38,633 bases of DNA from the NCBI GenBank assembly GCA_028710415.1, contig JAQTUE010000039.1, forward strand, positions 1-38,633, given 5' to 3'. This document shows positions 1 to 8,104 of this stretch, piece by piece (the first letter of the stretch is position 1; the number at the start of each line of letters is the position of its first letter). The DNA comes from Paludibacter sp. (lineage in GTDB: Bacteria > Bacteroidota > Bacteroidia > Bacteroidales > Paludibacteraceae). The notes below the pieces were generated by a model that saw nothing but the letters and a program-made list of their open reading frames with translations, ran no database searches and had not been told where the DNA came from. A program made the position numbers and the translations under genes.

Positions 1-1
1 T

Positions 2-310
2 AAAAGTCCCCTTGGAAAGGCTATTAGCTATGCTTTTGGCATGTGGCCCCGTATCTGTCGTTATTGCAAGGAAGGATATTACCACATAGACAACAACGCC
101 GTGGAGAATGCTATCCGTCCGATCACTTTGGGGCGCAAGAACTCTTTGTTCTCGGGCAACGATAGCGGGGCGGAAGACAACTGCATATTCTACACCCTGC
201 TTGGAAGTTGTCTGCAAGCAGGTGTAGAACCCGGAAAATGGCTTACATCTACTCTTGAGAAAATACCTTTGTTAGAAACTCCTATCGATTGGGAAAACTT
301 ACTCCCGTAA
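2..310 (+). CDS. IS66 family transposase (TnpC), C-terminal fragment
   Basis: The frame is open from the window edge, so this is the 3' end of a longer gene. The translated segment contains the hallmarks of the IS66 transposase C-terminus: SPLGKAI, then YHIDNNAVENAIRP, then LGRKNSLFSGNDSGAEDN, followed by the terminal region with a conserved WENLLP-type end. The DNN..EN stretch carries the last acidic residue of the DDE catalytic triad in this family. The internal ATG at 41 is not a real start because homology-like sequence extends upstream of it. The gene ends 90 bp before the element's tip. Whether the transposase is intact cannot be judged from here. Confidence 0.9.
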   Translation, partial: KSPLGKAISYAFGMWPRICRYCKEGYYHIDNNAVENAIRPITLGRKNSLFSGNDSGAEDNCIFYTLLGSCLQAGVEPGKWLTSTLEKIPLLETPIDWENLLP

Positions 311-317
311 AACCATA

Positions 318-369
318 GCACAAAAAACGGGCTTAGAATAGTGTCTATTCAGAGTCCGTTTTTTTGTGC
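318..369 (+). terminator. Hairpin after the IS66 transposase
   Basis: GCACAAAAAACGG at 318-330 is nearly complementary to CCGTTTTTTTGTGC at 356-369. The stem continues with mismatches towards a small loop near 341-343. The A-tract on the left and T-tract on the right make it terminator-like in both directions, which would insulate the transposase gene from outside transcription. Confidence 0.6.
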
Positions 370-501
370 GTTCTACACACGGCGAATTTGGGATGCTTAC
401 AAATGAGATAAGCCTTGATTTATTTTGTCATGTCACAGAACTTTCCGTAATTTGTAACCGGAAACCTTAATTCTTCTGAACTGTAAATCAACCTCGCTAC
501 A

Positions 502-3366
502 ATGAAACTATCGTCACGAAAGTATTTACTCGGTACCCTGATCTTTATTTCCGCTTACATCACCGGCCAGGAATTTACCCCTATCGTCAACCAGTTTACC
601 AAAAAGGAGTATCATGCATCCAACCAGAACTGGTCGGTAGGCCAGGGGCCGGATGGCATTATGTACTTCGGGAATAACCAGGGACTGCTCGAATTCGACG
701 GTTCCATGTGGCAAACCCATCACATTGCAGGAAATAAGATTGTCCGTTCATTGCTCGTCAGTACTGCGAACCGGATCTATACAGGTTCTTTCGAAGAGTT
801 CGGCTATTTTGAAAAGAATACTTCCGGCCAGCTCAAATACCACTCCCTGTCTGCTAAGTTGAAAAAGTATACCATGCAGAATGATGAGATCTGGAATATA
901 CTCGATTTGAACGGTACCATTATTTTTCAGTCCTTTACCTCTTATTTTACTTATAAAAACAATCAGGTTACCGGGATACGCTGCCCGTATACCTTCCTTT
1001 TCTTCAATATCTACAAGCAGAAAATATACACGCATACCGAGCAGTTCGGGTTCAGCACTATGAATTCAGGGGATAATTCTTTTGTTCCTGTACCCAATAG
1101 TATCATAAAGAGTCCGGTCATCTCTGTGCTGACTTATGACCGTTCGCGGGCATTGCTCATCACAAGGTCGGATGGATTGTTTTTATATGATGGTACTACA
1201 ATCAGCCGTTTTGTAACGGGTGCCGATGAGGAACTGAGAAAAGGCGAGATCAACCGGGCGGTGATATCCCCCGACGGCATTATCGTACTGGGGACTATTT
1301 TAAACGGCGTTACAGCCATCAACAGGCAGGGTGTGAAACTCTGGACACTCAACACCTCCAACGTGCTTCAAAACAATACAGTCCTGGGCATGTACTGCGA
1401 CCGGGACAACAACCTCTGGCTGGCATTGGATAAAGGTATTTCACTGATAAGGCTCAACGCTTCCATACGTTACATCCGTTCCTTTAGCCCTTCAGTAGGA
1501 TCCATCTATTCGCTCACCTACAACGAACCCAACCTGTATATCGGAACCAACCAGGGATTGTATAAGGCGGAACTGGGGAAAGACAAAAAAAGTATCCACA
1601 ACCTGCAGCTGGAACCCAACATCAAGGGACAGGTGTGGAGCGTAAACCAGTTCGACAATCAGCAACTTTGTGGAAATAACGAAGCCACCTACGATGTTTC
1701 CGGCAAGGGAATCAACATCCTTTCGTCCGTAAAAGGTGGCATCTGCATCAAGAGGGGCATTATTCATGGGAAGGATGTTCTGGTACAAGGAACCTACACC
1801 CAGCTTTGCATCTACGAAAAGGTAAACGGAGCCTGGAAGTTCAGCCATACCGTGGATAATTTTGTCAACCCGATCCGGTATATTGAGATCGATTATACCG
1901 GAACCATCTGGGCCAGCCACCTGCATCAGGGACTGTATGCCATCCAGCTCACACCGGACCTGCATAAAATTGAGCATATCACCACTTTCAATACCCTCGA
2001 CCGGAAACACCGTTACCCGATCAATGTTTTCTCCATCAACAACCGCGTGGTCTTCACCGACAACAATGCGTTTTATACCTACGACGACATACAAAAGAAA
2101 ATTATTCCCTTTGATGAATTAAACAAAAGCCTGGGGTATTTCGCCCATGCCTACCGGGTGTGTCATTTCAAGTCAGACCTATACTGGTTTATCCTCGATG
2201 GGGAAGCTGCGTTGGTACAGGTGAAACCGGGTGCTATCAAGCTGCTGGACGTGGTTCAATATGCCCTGTTCCTAAACCAGACGGTGGATGAATATCAAAA
2301 CATCATCCCAATCTCAGAAACCGAATGTATTTTCACCCTCGAAAACGGCCTGGTATTGTACAATACCGATCATTTACTGGCAAAATCATCACCGGCATCA
2401 TTACAAATCAAGAGTATCCAGTCGTCCGATGCCGAATCCAGGGAAACCGGCTTCCTCCCTTTATCAGCCGAATCCGTGCCATCCACCCCGTTCAAACGGA
2501 ACAACCTCATTTTCACAGTCTTTTATCCCCAATATACCAGCCTGAACAATATCAGTTTCCGCTACAAACTCGACGGGCTGGATAAAGTATGGAGTGAACC
2601 TTCCGCTTCATCCCAAAAAGTGTACAGCTACCTACCCCATGGAGTATACACCCTGAACGTTGAAGTAATGACCAAAAGCGGCATGAAACTGTCTGCCGTC
2701 AGCTATACGTTCGAAGTAGATCCGCCGTTTTATCTCAGCGTGCCGGCAAAGATCCTATATATCCTGCTTTTCCTGATGCTCGGTGTGGGAATTTACCTGT
2801 ACATCCTGCGGCTGATTCATTTGAAAAAGGAGAAGGTCAGGTTGGAACAGGAAGAGATCCGCCGCAAGGAAATAGAAAAAAGGGAACAACAGATCATTGC
2901 CCTGCAGAATGAAAAGCTGGAGTCGGAACTTACGGTCAAGAGCAAGGAACTTGCAGTATCCACCATGACCATCATCAAGAAGAACGAGATCCTGGCCACC
3001 ATCAAGGAAGAAGTGGTTTTCCAAAAGAATGCCCTGGGCTCCCAATATCCCAACAAGTATTACGACAAGCTGATCCGGTTGCTCGACGAAAACCTCTCTT
3101 CCGAGGACGACTGGGCCATCTTCCAGACCAACTTCGACCGCATCCATGAGAACTTCTTCCGCAACCTTCATACCCGGTTTCCGGAACTTACCTCCAACGA
3201 CCTGCGTTTCTGTGCGTACCTGCGCCTGAACCTCTCGAGCAAGGATATCGCCCACCTGATGAATATCTCCCTCAAAGGGGTGGAAGTCGGGCGCTACCGG
3301 GTCCGTAAGAAGATTGGCATTCCCTCCACCAAAAGCCTCACTGAGTTTATGATTGAGTTCAAATAG
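502..3366 (+). CDS. Membrane-anchored sensor-regulator: propeller + Y_Y_Y + TM + coiled coil + LuxR-like HTH
   Basis: This 954-residue protein has the layout of the Bacteroidota triple-tyrosine (Y_Y_Y) regulators. An N-terminal signal/anchor (residues 1-22) is followed by a long propeller-like sensor region with repeats such as GPDGIMYFGNNQGLLEFDG and DNNLWLALDKGISLI. A Y_Y_Y domain follows near 675-740 (NISFRYKLDGLDKVWSE). One transmembrane helix lies at about 748-773, a charged coiled coil at about 775-850, and a C-terminal helix-turn-helix near 895-950 (NLSSKDIAHLMNISLKGVEVGR). There is no histidine kinase or receiver domain, so it probably acts as a one-component regulator that senses a periplasmic ligand and binds DNA from the membrane. 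Its ligand and targets are not apparent. It starts 94 bp past the IS66 end, and the element may have replaced its original upstream region. Confidence 0.8.
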   Translation: MKLSSRKYLLGTLIFISAYITGQEFTPIVNQFTKKEYHASNQNWSVGQGPDGIMYFGNNQGLLEFDGSMWQTHHIAGNKIVRSLLVSTANRIYTGSFEEFGYFEKNTSGQLKYHSLSAKLKKYTMQNDEIWNILDLNGTIIFQSFTSYFTYKNNQVTGIRCPYTFLFFNIYKQKIYTHTEQFGFSTMNSGDNSFVPVPNSIIKSPVISVLTYDRSRALLITRSDGLFLYDGTTISRFVTGADEELRKGEINRAVISPDGIIVLGTILNGVTAINRQGVKLWTLNTSNVLQNNTVLGMYCDRDNNLWLALDKGISLIRLNASIRYIRSFSPSVGSIYSLTYNEPNLYIGTNQGLYKAELGKDKKSIHNLQLEPNIKGQVWSVNQFDNQQLCGNNEATYDVSGKGINILSSVKGGICIKRGIIHGKDVLVQGTYTQLCIYEKVNGAWKFSHTVDNFVNPIRYIEIDYTGTIWASHLHQGLYAIQLTPDLHKIEHITTFNTLDRKHRYPINVFSINNRVVFTDNNAFYTYDDIQKKIIPFDELNKSLGYFAHAYRVCHFKSDLYWFILDGEAALVQVKPGAIKLLDVVQYALFLNQTVDEYQNIIPISETECIFTLENGLVLYNTDHLLAKSSPASLQIKSIQSSDAESRETGFLPLSAESVPSTPFKRNNLIFTVFYPQYTSLNNISFRYKLDGLDKVWSEPSASSQKVYSYLPHGVYTLNVEVMTKSGMKLSAVSYTFEVDPPFYLSVPAKILYILLFLMLGVGIYLYILRLIHLKKEKVRLEQEEIRRKEIEKREQQIIALQNEKLESELTVKSKELAVSTMTIIKKNEILATIKEEVVFQKNALGSQYPNKYYDKLIRLLDENLSSEDDWAIFQTNFDRIHENFFRNLHTRFPELTSNDLRFCAYLRLNLSSKDIAHLMNISLKGVEVGRYRVRKKIGIPSTKSLTEFMIEFK

Positions 3367-3368
3367 AG

Positions 3369-3393
3369 AACCCCCAACCCCTAAAGGGGGGTT
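3369..3393 (+). terminator. GC-rich hairpin after the sensor-regulator gene
   Basis: Just after the stop codon, AACCCC, a TAAA loop and GGGG(GG)TT form a short strong hairpin. It has no clear T-tract, so it could be a terminator or one more REP-like palindrome of the kind abundant downstream. Confidence 0.4.
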
Positions 3394-3550
3394 AAAGACG
3401 CAGTATTTGAAAATTCCTACTTGTGAAAGCGCACACTAAAGTTCTGCGGGAGAATAACCGTTAACCTGTCCTGGACAAGTCTGAGACAGAAAGCTAAGTA
3501 GAATGATTAATATATACGTTGTTTTTATTTGTTATTGAAAGACTAATTCT

Positions 3551-4760
3551 AACCCCGAAGGGGTGTAATGATTGTAACTAACCATATATCCACCTGTCTC
3601 AGAACCCCGTAGGGGTGACATTTTTTATTATTATTTCCGGATTTCTTTCTATTATATATTTACGGTGTTTATTATTCCTAATGATGGCTATCATCGACGA
3701 ATTGATAGGACATGAATTTTTATTATATGAACTTCTATATCACCCCTTCGGGGTTAATTTCATCTGTTATTCTTCTTTCTACAATCATGTTAACCCTTCG
3801 GGTTTAAAAACATTGATATATTCAGACATCTATGACTCTCGTAATTTATACTGCGACCACTTTCGGATTCATGGAATCACATTACGAACTTTAAAAGTAA
3901 AGCTGTCTAAATATCATAGCTTTAATAATTTGTATATATACAGCGATATTGGCATTTATTATGCGACATATGACAGCCAAATTATTTATTATCAACAATT
4001 GGAAATAAAGGTCTGATATTATTAACCCCGAAGGGGTGTAATGATTGTAACTAACCATATATCCATCTGTCTCAGAACCCCGTAGGGGTGACATTTTTTA
4101 TTGTCATTTCCGGATTTCTTTCTATTATATATTTATGGTGTTTATTATTCCTAATGATGGCTATCATCGACGAATTGATAGGACATGAATTTTTATTATA
4201 TGAACTTCTATATCACCCCTTCGGGGTTAATTTCATCTGTTATTCTTCTTTCTACAATCATGTTAACCCTTCGGGTTTAAAAACATTGATATATTCAGAC
4301 ATCTATGACTCTCGTAATTTATACTGCGACCACTTTCGGATTCATGGAATCACATTACGAACTTTAAAAGTAAAGCTGTCTAAATATCATAGCTTTAATA
4401 ATTTGTATATATACAGCGATATTGGCATTTATTATGCGACATATGACAGCCAAATTATTTATTATCAACAATTGGAAATAAAGGTCTGATATTATTAACC
4501 CCGAAGGGGTGTAATGATTGTAACTAACCATATATCCACCTGTCTCAGAACTCCGTAGGGGTGACATTTTATATTATCAATTCCGGATTTCTTTCTTTTA
4601 TATATTTATGGTGTTTATTATTCCAAACGATGGCTATCAACGACGAATTGATAGGACATGAATTTTTATTATATGCACTTCTATATCACCCCTTCGGGTT
4701 TAAAATTGTTTGTTTTTCATTTTTTCTACAATCATATTAACCCTTCGGGTTTAAAGACTT
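3551..4760. repeat. 473-bp tandem repeat, two full copies and one partial copy, with REP-like palindromes
   Basis: The unit starts with AACCCCGAAGGGGTG at 3551, 4024 and 4497, giving a period of exactly 473 bp. Copies 1 and 2 differ at only about four positions, all transitions. Copy 3 is more divergent and fades out near 4760. Each full unit carries four GC-rich palindromes in AT-rich DNA: two in one orientation (CCCCGAAGGGG, CCCCGTAGGGG) and two inverted (CACCCCTTCGGGG, AACCCTTCGGGTT). A 133-codon frame with a GTG start is open in copies 1 and 2 (3615-4016 and 4088-4489). Its changes between copies alter residues, it stops early in copy 3, and it has no recognisable domain, so I do not call it a gene. 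This reads as a non-coding REP/BIME-like array. Confidence 0.85.
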
Positions 4761-4855
4761 TGCTACGTTTGTAAATCAATAGTATGTCAAAAAACAGGAC
4801 GAATTTAAACATAAGATACTAATGGTATTAAGACTGAAAGTCTGACATATACTAG

Positions 4856-4926
4856 CCCAAGGTGAAACCCTGAAGGGGTGAAGCCTTGGGTAAATAGATG
4901 GAATCTTGTTTACGCCCTGAAAGGGC
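4856..4926. repeat. Nested REP-like hairpins
   Basis: CCCAAGG (4856-4862) pairs with CCTTGGG (4884-4890) and encloses a second stem, ACCC-TGAA-GGGGT. A further perfect palindrome, GCCCTGAAAGGGC, lies at 4914-4926. The rest of 4760-5216 is AT-rich, and I see no gene in it. Confidence 0.6.
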
Positions 4927-5216
4927 AGCATAAAAAGAATGAGAACAAATGATTTTCAAATTTATTTTATTATCCTTTCTGTATGCATATTTATTTATTT
5001 CAATCAGCTTTCAGGAAGTTACCTTAGGCTGGTATATATCAGATTTCCATTCCTAAAAAACATCTGTTCTTAAATTCATTTATTGCTAAGCTTGACGGCT
5101 ATTCTCCATGGGGGAGGGTTGCAAGGTGAAGATTTTAATTTATTGCACTTATTTTACTTGTTTTTTCTCCTGATATTTAACACTTAATCACATGATGGAT
5201 ACTCATTTATAATTAT

Positions 5217-5224
5217 TATCTTTG
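5217..5224 (+). promoter_or_regulatory. Bacteroidota -7 promoter element for the purine-uptake genes
   Basis: TATCTTTG exactly matches the Bacteroidota -7 consensus TAnnTTTG. No good -33 TTG lies at the usual 19-21 bp distance. Transcription would begin around 5227-5230, giving a leader of about 160 nt before the first start codon. Confidence 0.6.
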
Positions 5225-5228
5225 CCGC

Positions 5229-5341
5229 AAATTAAAACAGCCTCCTTTCGTACAGGTTAGTCAGCATAACAGGCAGTTACCTGTCTTTGGCATTCTAAAC
5301 AGGCAACAAAATCCTGGTTGAGGTGGCGCCGGTTTTAATTT
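5229..5341 (+). ncRNA. Candidate structured 5' leader / riboswitch-like element before the purine-uptake genes
   Basis: The 5' strand AAATTAAAAC (5229-5238) is the exact reverse complement of GTTTTAATTT (5332-5341), so a 10-bp closing stem would form starting at the predicted transcript start. Inside it, GCC-CCTT (5240-5247) can pair with GAGG-GGC (5320-5327) with one mismatch. Two hairpins follow: ACAGG/CCTGT (5269-5273 with 5280-5284, loop of 6) and CAGG/CCTG (5300-5303 with 5313-5316, loop of 9). A third CAGG at 5253-5256 could compete for the same partners. The multi-stem layout with a closing helix resembles a riboswitch, but I do not recognise a known class and do not see the purine-riboswitch core. 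Function is inferred only from position upstream of transport genes. Confidence 0.45.
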
Positions 5342-5389
5342 ATGAATCTGTAATTTAATCATTATTTACTTTATAACACTTCACAGTTT

Positions 5390-6094
5390 ATGAGAAAACT
5401 AGCATTTACTTTATTTCTGATGGTGTCCCTGGCTTCAGTGGCACAAACAAACCTGCAGGTATTGTACGATTTTGGGAAAGGCCGCAACTACCTGACCTCC
5501 ACCATCGAAATGTTTAAACCAGACCAATGGGGTACCAACTACCTGTTCGTGGATATGTATTACAACGGGGGTACCCAACGTCACCCTTCACTGGCTTACT
5601 CGGAAATAGCACGTACCCTGAAATTCTGGAATGGTCCGTTGAGTGCCCATGTGGAATACAACGGCGGATTGCTTTCAGTGGGCAATTCGTACCTGGCCAT
5701 CAACAATGCATGGCTTGCCGGGGTTGACTACGGATGGCACAATGAGAATTTTTCAAAAACATTGAATTTCAAAGTGCTGTACAAATATATCCAGGGTAAA
5801 AACCCGGCTTCGTTCCAGTTGACCGGCGTATGGAACCTGAATTATTTTGACAAGAAACTTACGGTATCGGGTTTTGCCGATTTCTGGAGGGAAGACAACC
5901 TGAACTTCACCAATGGCAATAACGAACCTATCATTCCTTCAAACACTAAATTTGTGTTTATCAGCGAACCACAATTCTGGTATAATGTCAATTCAAACCT
6001 TTCATTGGGTGGTGAAGTACAGGTAGCCAGCAACTTCAGTGCAGTAGACGGATTTAAGGTAAGCCCGAAACTGGGAGCTAAATGGAATTTCTAA
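5390..6094 (+). CDS. Tsx-like outer-membrane channel (DUF5020-type), probable nucleoside channel
   Basis: The 234-residue protein begins with a signal peptide (MRKLAFTLFLMVSLASVAQ) and continues as alternating aromatic/polar beta-strand sequence that ends in a C-terminal phenylalanine (GAKWNF), as expected for a small outer-membrane beta-barrel. The early motif LYDFGKGRNYLTSTIEMF and the FVDMYY segment match what I know of the Bacteroidota DUF5020 family, which resembles the nucleoside channel Tsx. The next gene, 20 bp downstream, is a purine permease, so the pair probably moves nucleosides or nucleobases across the outer and then the inner membrane. Substrate is inferred from context. The start codon is directly preceded by the signal-peptide-appropriate position and has no Shine-Dalgarno, as is usual in this phylum. 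Confidence 0.75.
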   Translation: MRKLAFTLFLMVSLASVAQTNLQVLYDFGKGRNYLTSTIEMFKPDQWGTNYLFVDMYYNGGTQRHPSLAYSEIARTLKFWNGPLSAHVEYNGGLLSVGNSYLAINNAWLAGVDYGWHNENFSKTLNFKVLYKYIQGKNPASFQLTGVWNLNYFDKKLTVSGFADFWREDNLNFTNGNNEPIIPSNTKFVFISEPQFWYNVNSNLSLGGEVQVASNFSAVDGFKVSPKLGAKWNF

Positions 6095-6114
6095 AACTCT
6101 AAAACAACACGATT

Positions 6115-7485
6115 ATGTTAGATAAAATCTTCAAACTAAAGGCAAACGGCACCACGGTACGCACCGAAATCATTGCCGGGATCACCACCTTTATGACCAT
6201 GGCCTACATCCTGTTCCTGAACCCGAACATTTTGGGCGTTACGGGAATGGACAAAAATGCAGTGTTCTTTGCCACAGCCATTTCCGCCGGATTTGTAACC
6301 ATCGCCATGGGCCTGGTTGCCAATTTCCCAATGGCCCTCGCTCCCGGTATGGGACTGAATGCCTTGTTCGCCACCGTGGCACTTGCCGGAGTTGGCATGC
6401 CCTGGCAATCCGCTTTGGGTGCAGTATTTATTTCAGGTTTGATCTTTATATTGCTTACAGTCACCAAAGTCCGTCAGATTCTGGTGGTAGCAGTTCCCAC
6501 TTCGCTGAAAAGTGCGATCACGGTAGGGATCGGTTTGTTCATTACCATTATCGGGTTCAAATTATCCGAAATCATGGTGGTAACAGCTAAGGTCATCCCT
6601 CCCACCCTCGAAGCCCTAACTAAAGGAGCAGCCCCAACAACCCTGAAATTCTTTGAATGGAATATCGGCATGGGAAGCTTTTCGAATCACTCCATGGTGC
6701 TTTGCCTCATTGGGCTTGGTTTAGCTGCTATCCTGATGGCATTAAAGGTAAAAGGCTCGTTACTCATCAGCATTGTTGCCTCTACATTGATCGGTATCCC
6801 GATGGGAGTTACCGTGATTCCTGCTGATTTCACGTTCTTCAGCCTGCCCGATTTCCACCACCTGGCCGTTGGAGCACTTGACATCAAGGGAGCACTGAAC
6901 ATGGGAATCTGGACTGTGATTTTCACCTTTACATTCGTAGAATTATTCGATACCTTCGGCACCCTGGTGGGAACAGCTACCAAAGCCGGACTGATTGACA
7001 AGGATGGCAACTCTCCCAAGATCGGGAAAGCGATGTTGGTGGATGCCATTGGCGTATCGTTTGGCGCTTTGATGGGAACCAGCACCGTAACCACCTATGT
7101 GGAAAGTGCTGCCGGTATCAGCGAAGGTGGCCGTACAGGTCTGACTGCCATTACAACCGGTTTGTTGTTCTTATTTGCGCTTGTACTGGCACCCTTGGCC
7201 GGTATCATTCCAAGTGCAGCTACCGCTCCGGCATTGATTATCGTCGGGGTACTGATGGCTTCCTCCGTCCTGGACATTGATTTCAGCGACTTTACCGAAA
7301 GCTTCCCGGCATTCCTTACTTTCATCCTGATGCCGCTTACCTACAGCATTGCCAACGGTATTGCCGGTGGTATCATTGCATACACCCTGCTGAAAGTAGT
7401 AACCGGACAAGGAAAGAAAGTGCATTGGATGATGTACCTGCTTTTTGTGCTGGTAGTTACCCGTTACATATTCCTAAGCGAATAA
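6115..7485 (+). CDS. NCS2 family purine permease (AzgA/PbuG-type adenine/guanine/hypoxanthine transporter)
   Basis: This 456-residue polytopic inner-membrane protein has the AzgA/PbuG pattern: RTEIIAGITTFMTMAYILFLNP at residues 13-34, NFPMALAPGMGLNALFA near 75-90, LFDTFGTLVGTATKAGLID near 275-295, and GTSTVTTYVESAAGISEGG near 320-340. These are the substrate-binding helices of proton-coupled purine nucleobase permeases. Length fits the family (about 430-470). It follows the outer-membrane channel by 20 bp, is probably co-transcribed from the 5217 promoter, and is followed by a good terminator. Specificity among adenine, guanine, hypoxanthine and xanthine cannot be read from sequence alone. 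Confidence 0.92.
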   Translation: MLDKIFKLKANGTTVRTEIIAGITTFMTMAYILFLNPNILGVTGMDKNAVFFATAISAGFVTIAMGLVANFPMALAPGMGLNALFATVALAGVGMPWQSALGAVFISGLIFILLTVTKVRQILVVAVPTSLKSAITVGIGLFITIIGFKLSEIMVVTAKVIPPTLEALTKGAAPTTLKFFEWNIGMGSFSNHSMVLCLIGLGLAAILMALKVKGSLLISIVASTLIGIPMGVTVIPADFTFFSLPDFHHLAVGALDIKGALNMGIWTVIFTFTFVELFDTFGTLVGTATKAGLIDKDGNSPKIGKAMLVDAIGVSFGALMGTSTVTTYVESAAGISEGGRTGLTAITTGLLFLFALVLAPLAGIIPSAATAPALIIVGVLMASSVLDIDFSDFTESFPAFLTFILMPLTYSIANGIAGGIIAYTLLKVVTGQGKKVHWMMYLLFVLVVTRYIFLSE

Positions 7486-7518
7486 AAGGTTCTTTTTATT
7501 ATATAACTTTCTAATTAT

Positions 7519-7549
7519 AAGGCTGTCTGATTTTCAGGCAGCCTTTTTT
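7519..7549 (+). terminator. Rho-independent terminator of the purine-uptake unit
   Basis: AAGGCTGTCTGA (7519-7530) pairs with TCAGGCAGCCTT (7534-7545) with one G-U wobble and a TTT loop. It is followed by a T-run to 7549. Confidence 0.9.
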
Positions 7550-7577
7550 ATTCGTTCTGAACTTGCTTTTAATTCGC

Positions 7578-7712
7578 TTTAGGTATCGAGGGGGTATCGA
7601 GGGCCTTTCAAGGGCCTTTCGAGGGGGTTCCGAGGGCCCAGGCCCTCGGAACCCCCAGCCAACCCCCAGCCAACCCCCAGGCAACCCCCTGCCAACCTAA
7701 AACAAATGAAGA
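7578..7712. repeat. Inverted array of 11-bp units with a perfect 16-bp palindromic core (array A)
   Basis: Five consecutive 11-bp units ending in (A/G)AGGG run from 7582 to 7636 (GGTATCGAGGG twice, CCTTTCAAGGG, CCTTTCGAGGG, GGTTCCGAGGG). A perfect inverted repeat follows, 7623-7638 against 7641-7656 with a 2-nt centre. Four 11-bp units of the AACCCCCAGCC type then occupy 7650-7693. The element is bounded by TTTAGGT (7578) and ACCTAAA (7695), which are themselves inverted, and ends in ACAAATGAAGA. It is related in layout to the array at 23717-23923. I know no named family that it fits. Confidence 0.8.
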
Positions 7713-8104
7713 CCAAAATCAAACAAAATTCAAGCCCGGGGAATAGCAGGTTTTGGTTTTTTTGTCCTTTTGCCAATACATTCGTTTGAAGGAGGAGGGT
7801 CAGGTTTGCAGATAAAACCTTTGGTTGTACGAAGTACACGAAAGCGTTTTCATGGATTAAACTTTTGCAAGGTTTAACAGTCAAAAGTATGAATCAATTT
7901 AGGATTTGGAATCAAATTTGTTGCGTTGGAAAGTATTCAATCAGAAGGGAAAGCGCCATCATTTAATTTGAAACAATTGAAACTTTTGTAAGTTAATTTT
8001 CGTTATTATAGTTTAGCAATAGTTTATTCTTGTATAATACATCCGGTTGATATTTATCTGTGCAGTCCATTTTAGTTAAACATTAATCTAACAGTACAAA
8101 CTCT
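7713..8104. other. AT-rich intergenic stretch, no gene seen
   Basis: There is no convincing ORF here. Upstream of the NRPS there are T/A-rich segments, including TATAGTTTAG near 8007-8016, but no exact TAnnTTTG element, so the promoter of the next gene is unresolved. Confidence 0.5.

Larger units (their letters stand above)
1..400 (+). mobile_element. Right end of an IS66-family insertion sequence (left part outside window)
   Basis: The segment holds the C-terminus of an IS66 transposase, a hairpin, and then a terminal sequence. Read on the minus strand from base 400 inward it starts GTAAGCATCC, which fits the GTAAGC-type tips of IS66 elements. The next eight bases, 401-408 (AAATGAGA), would be one copy of the 8-bp target duplication typical of this family. 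The other copy lies outside the window, so this boundary is an inference. Confidence 0.8.

Noticed and set aside
1492..2094. 200-residue minus-strand ORF
   Set aside because: It lies wholly inside the well-supported sensor-regulator gene in another frame and has no recognisable features.
3615..4489. Two 133-residue ORFs (3615-4016, 4088-4489) in the tandem repeat
   Set aside because: They start with GTG inside a palindrome and substitutions between copies change residues (for example Arg/Trp). The frame breaks in copy 3, and no domain or ribosome-binding context is visible.
5229..5341. Known purine, TPP or cobalamin riboswitch
   Set aside because: The conserved core sequences of these classes are not visible, so the leader is reported only as an unclassified candidate.
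7582..7693. CRISPR-like array
   Set aside because: The units are 11 bp, contiguous, and mirrored on both sides of a palindrome. There are no spacers and no cas genes.
7999..8060. NRPS promoter (TATAGTTTAG or TGTATAATAC)
   Set aside because: Neither matches TAnnTTTG with a spaced -33 element, so no promoter is called.
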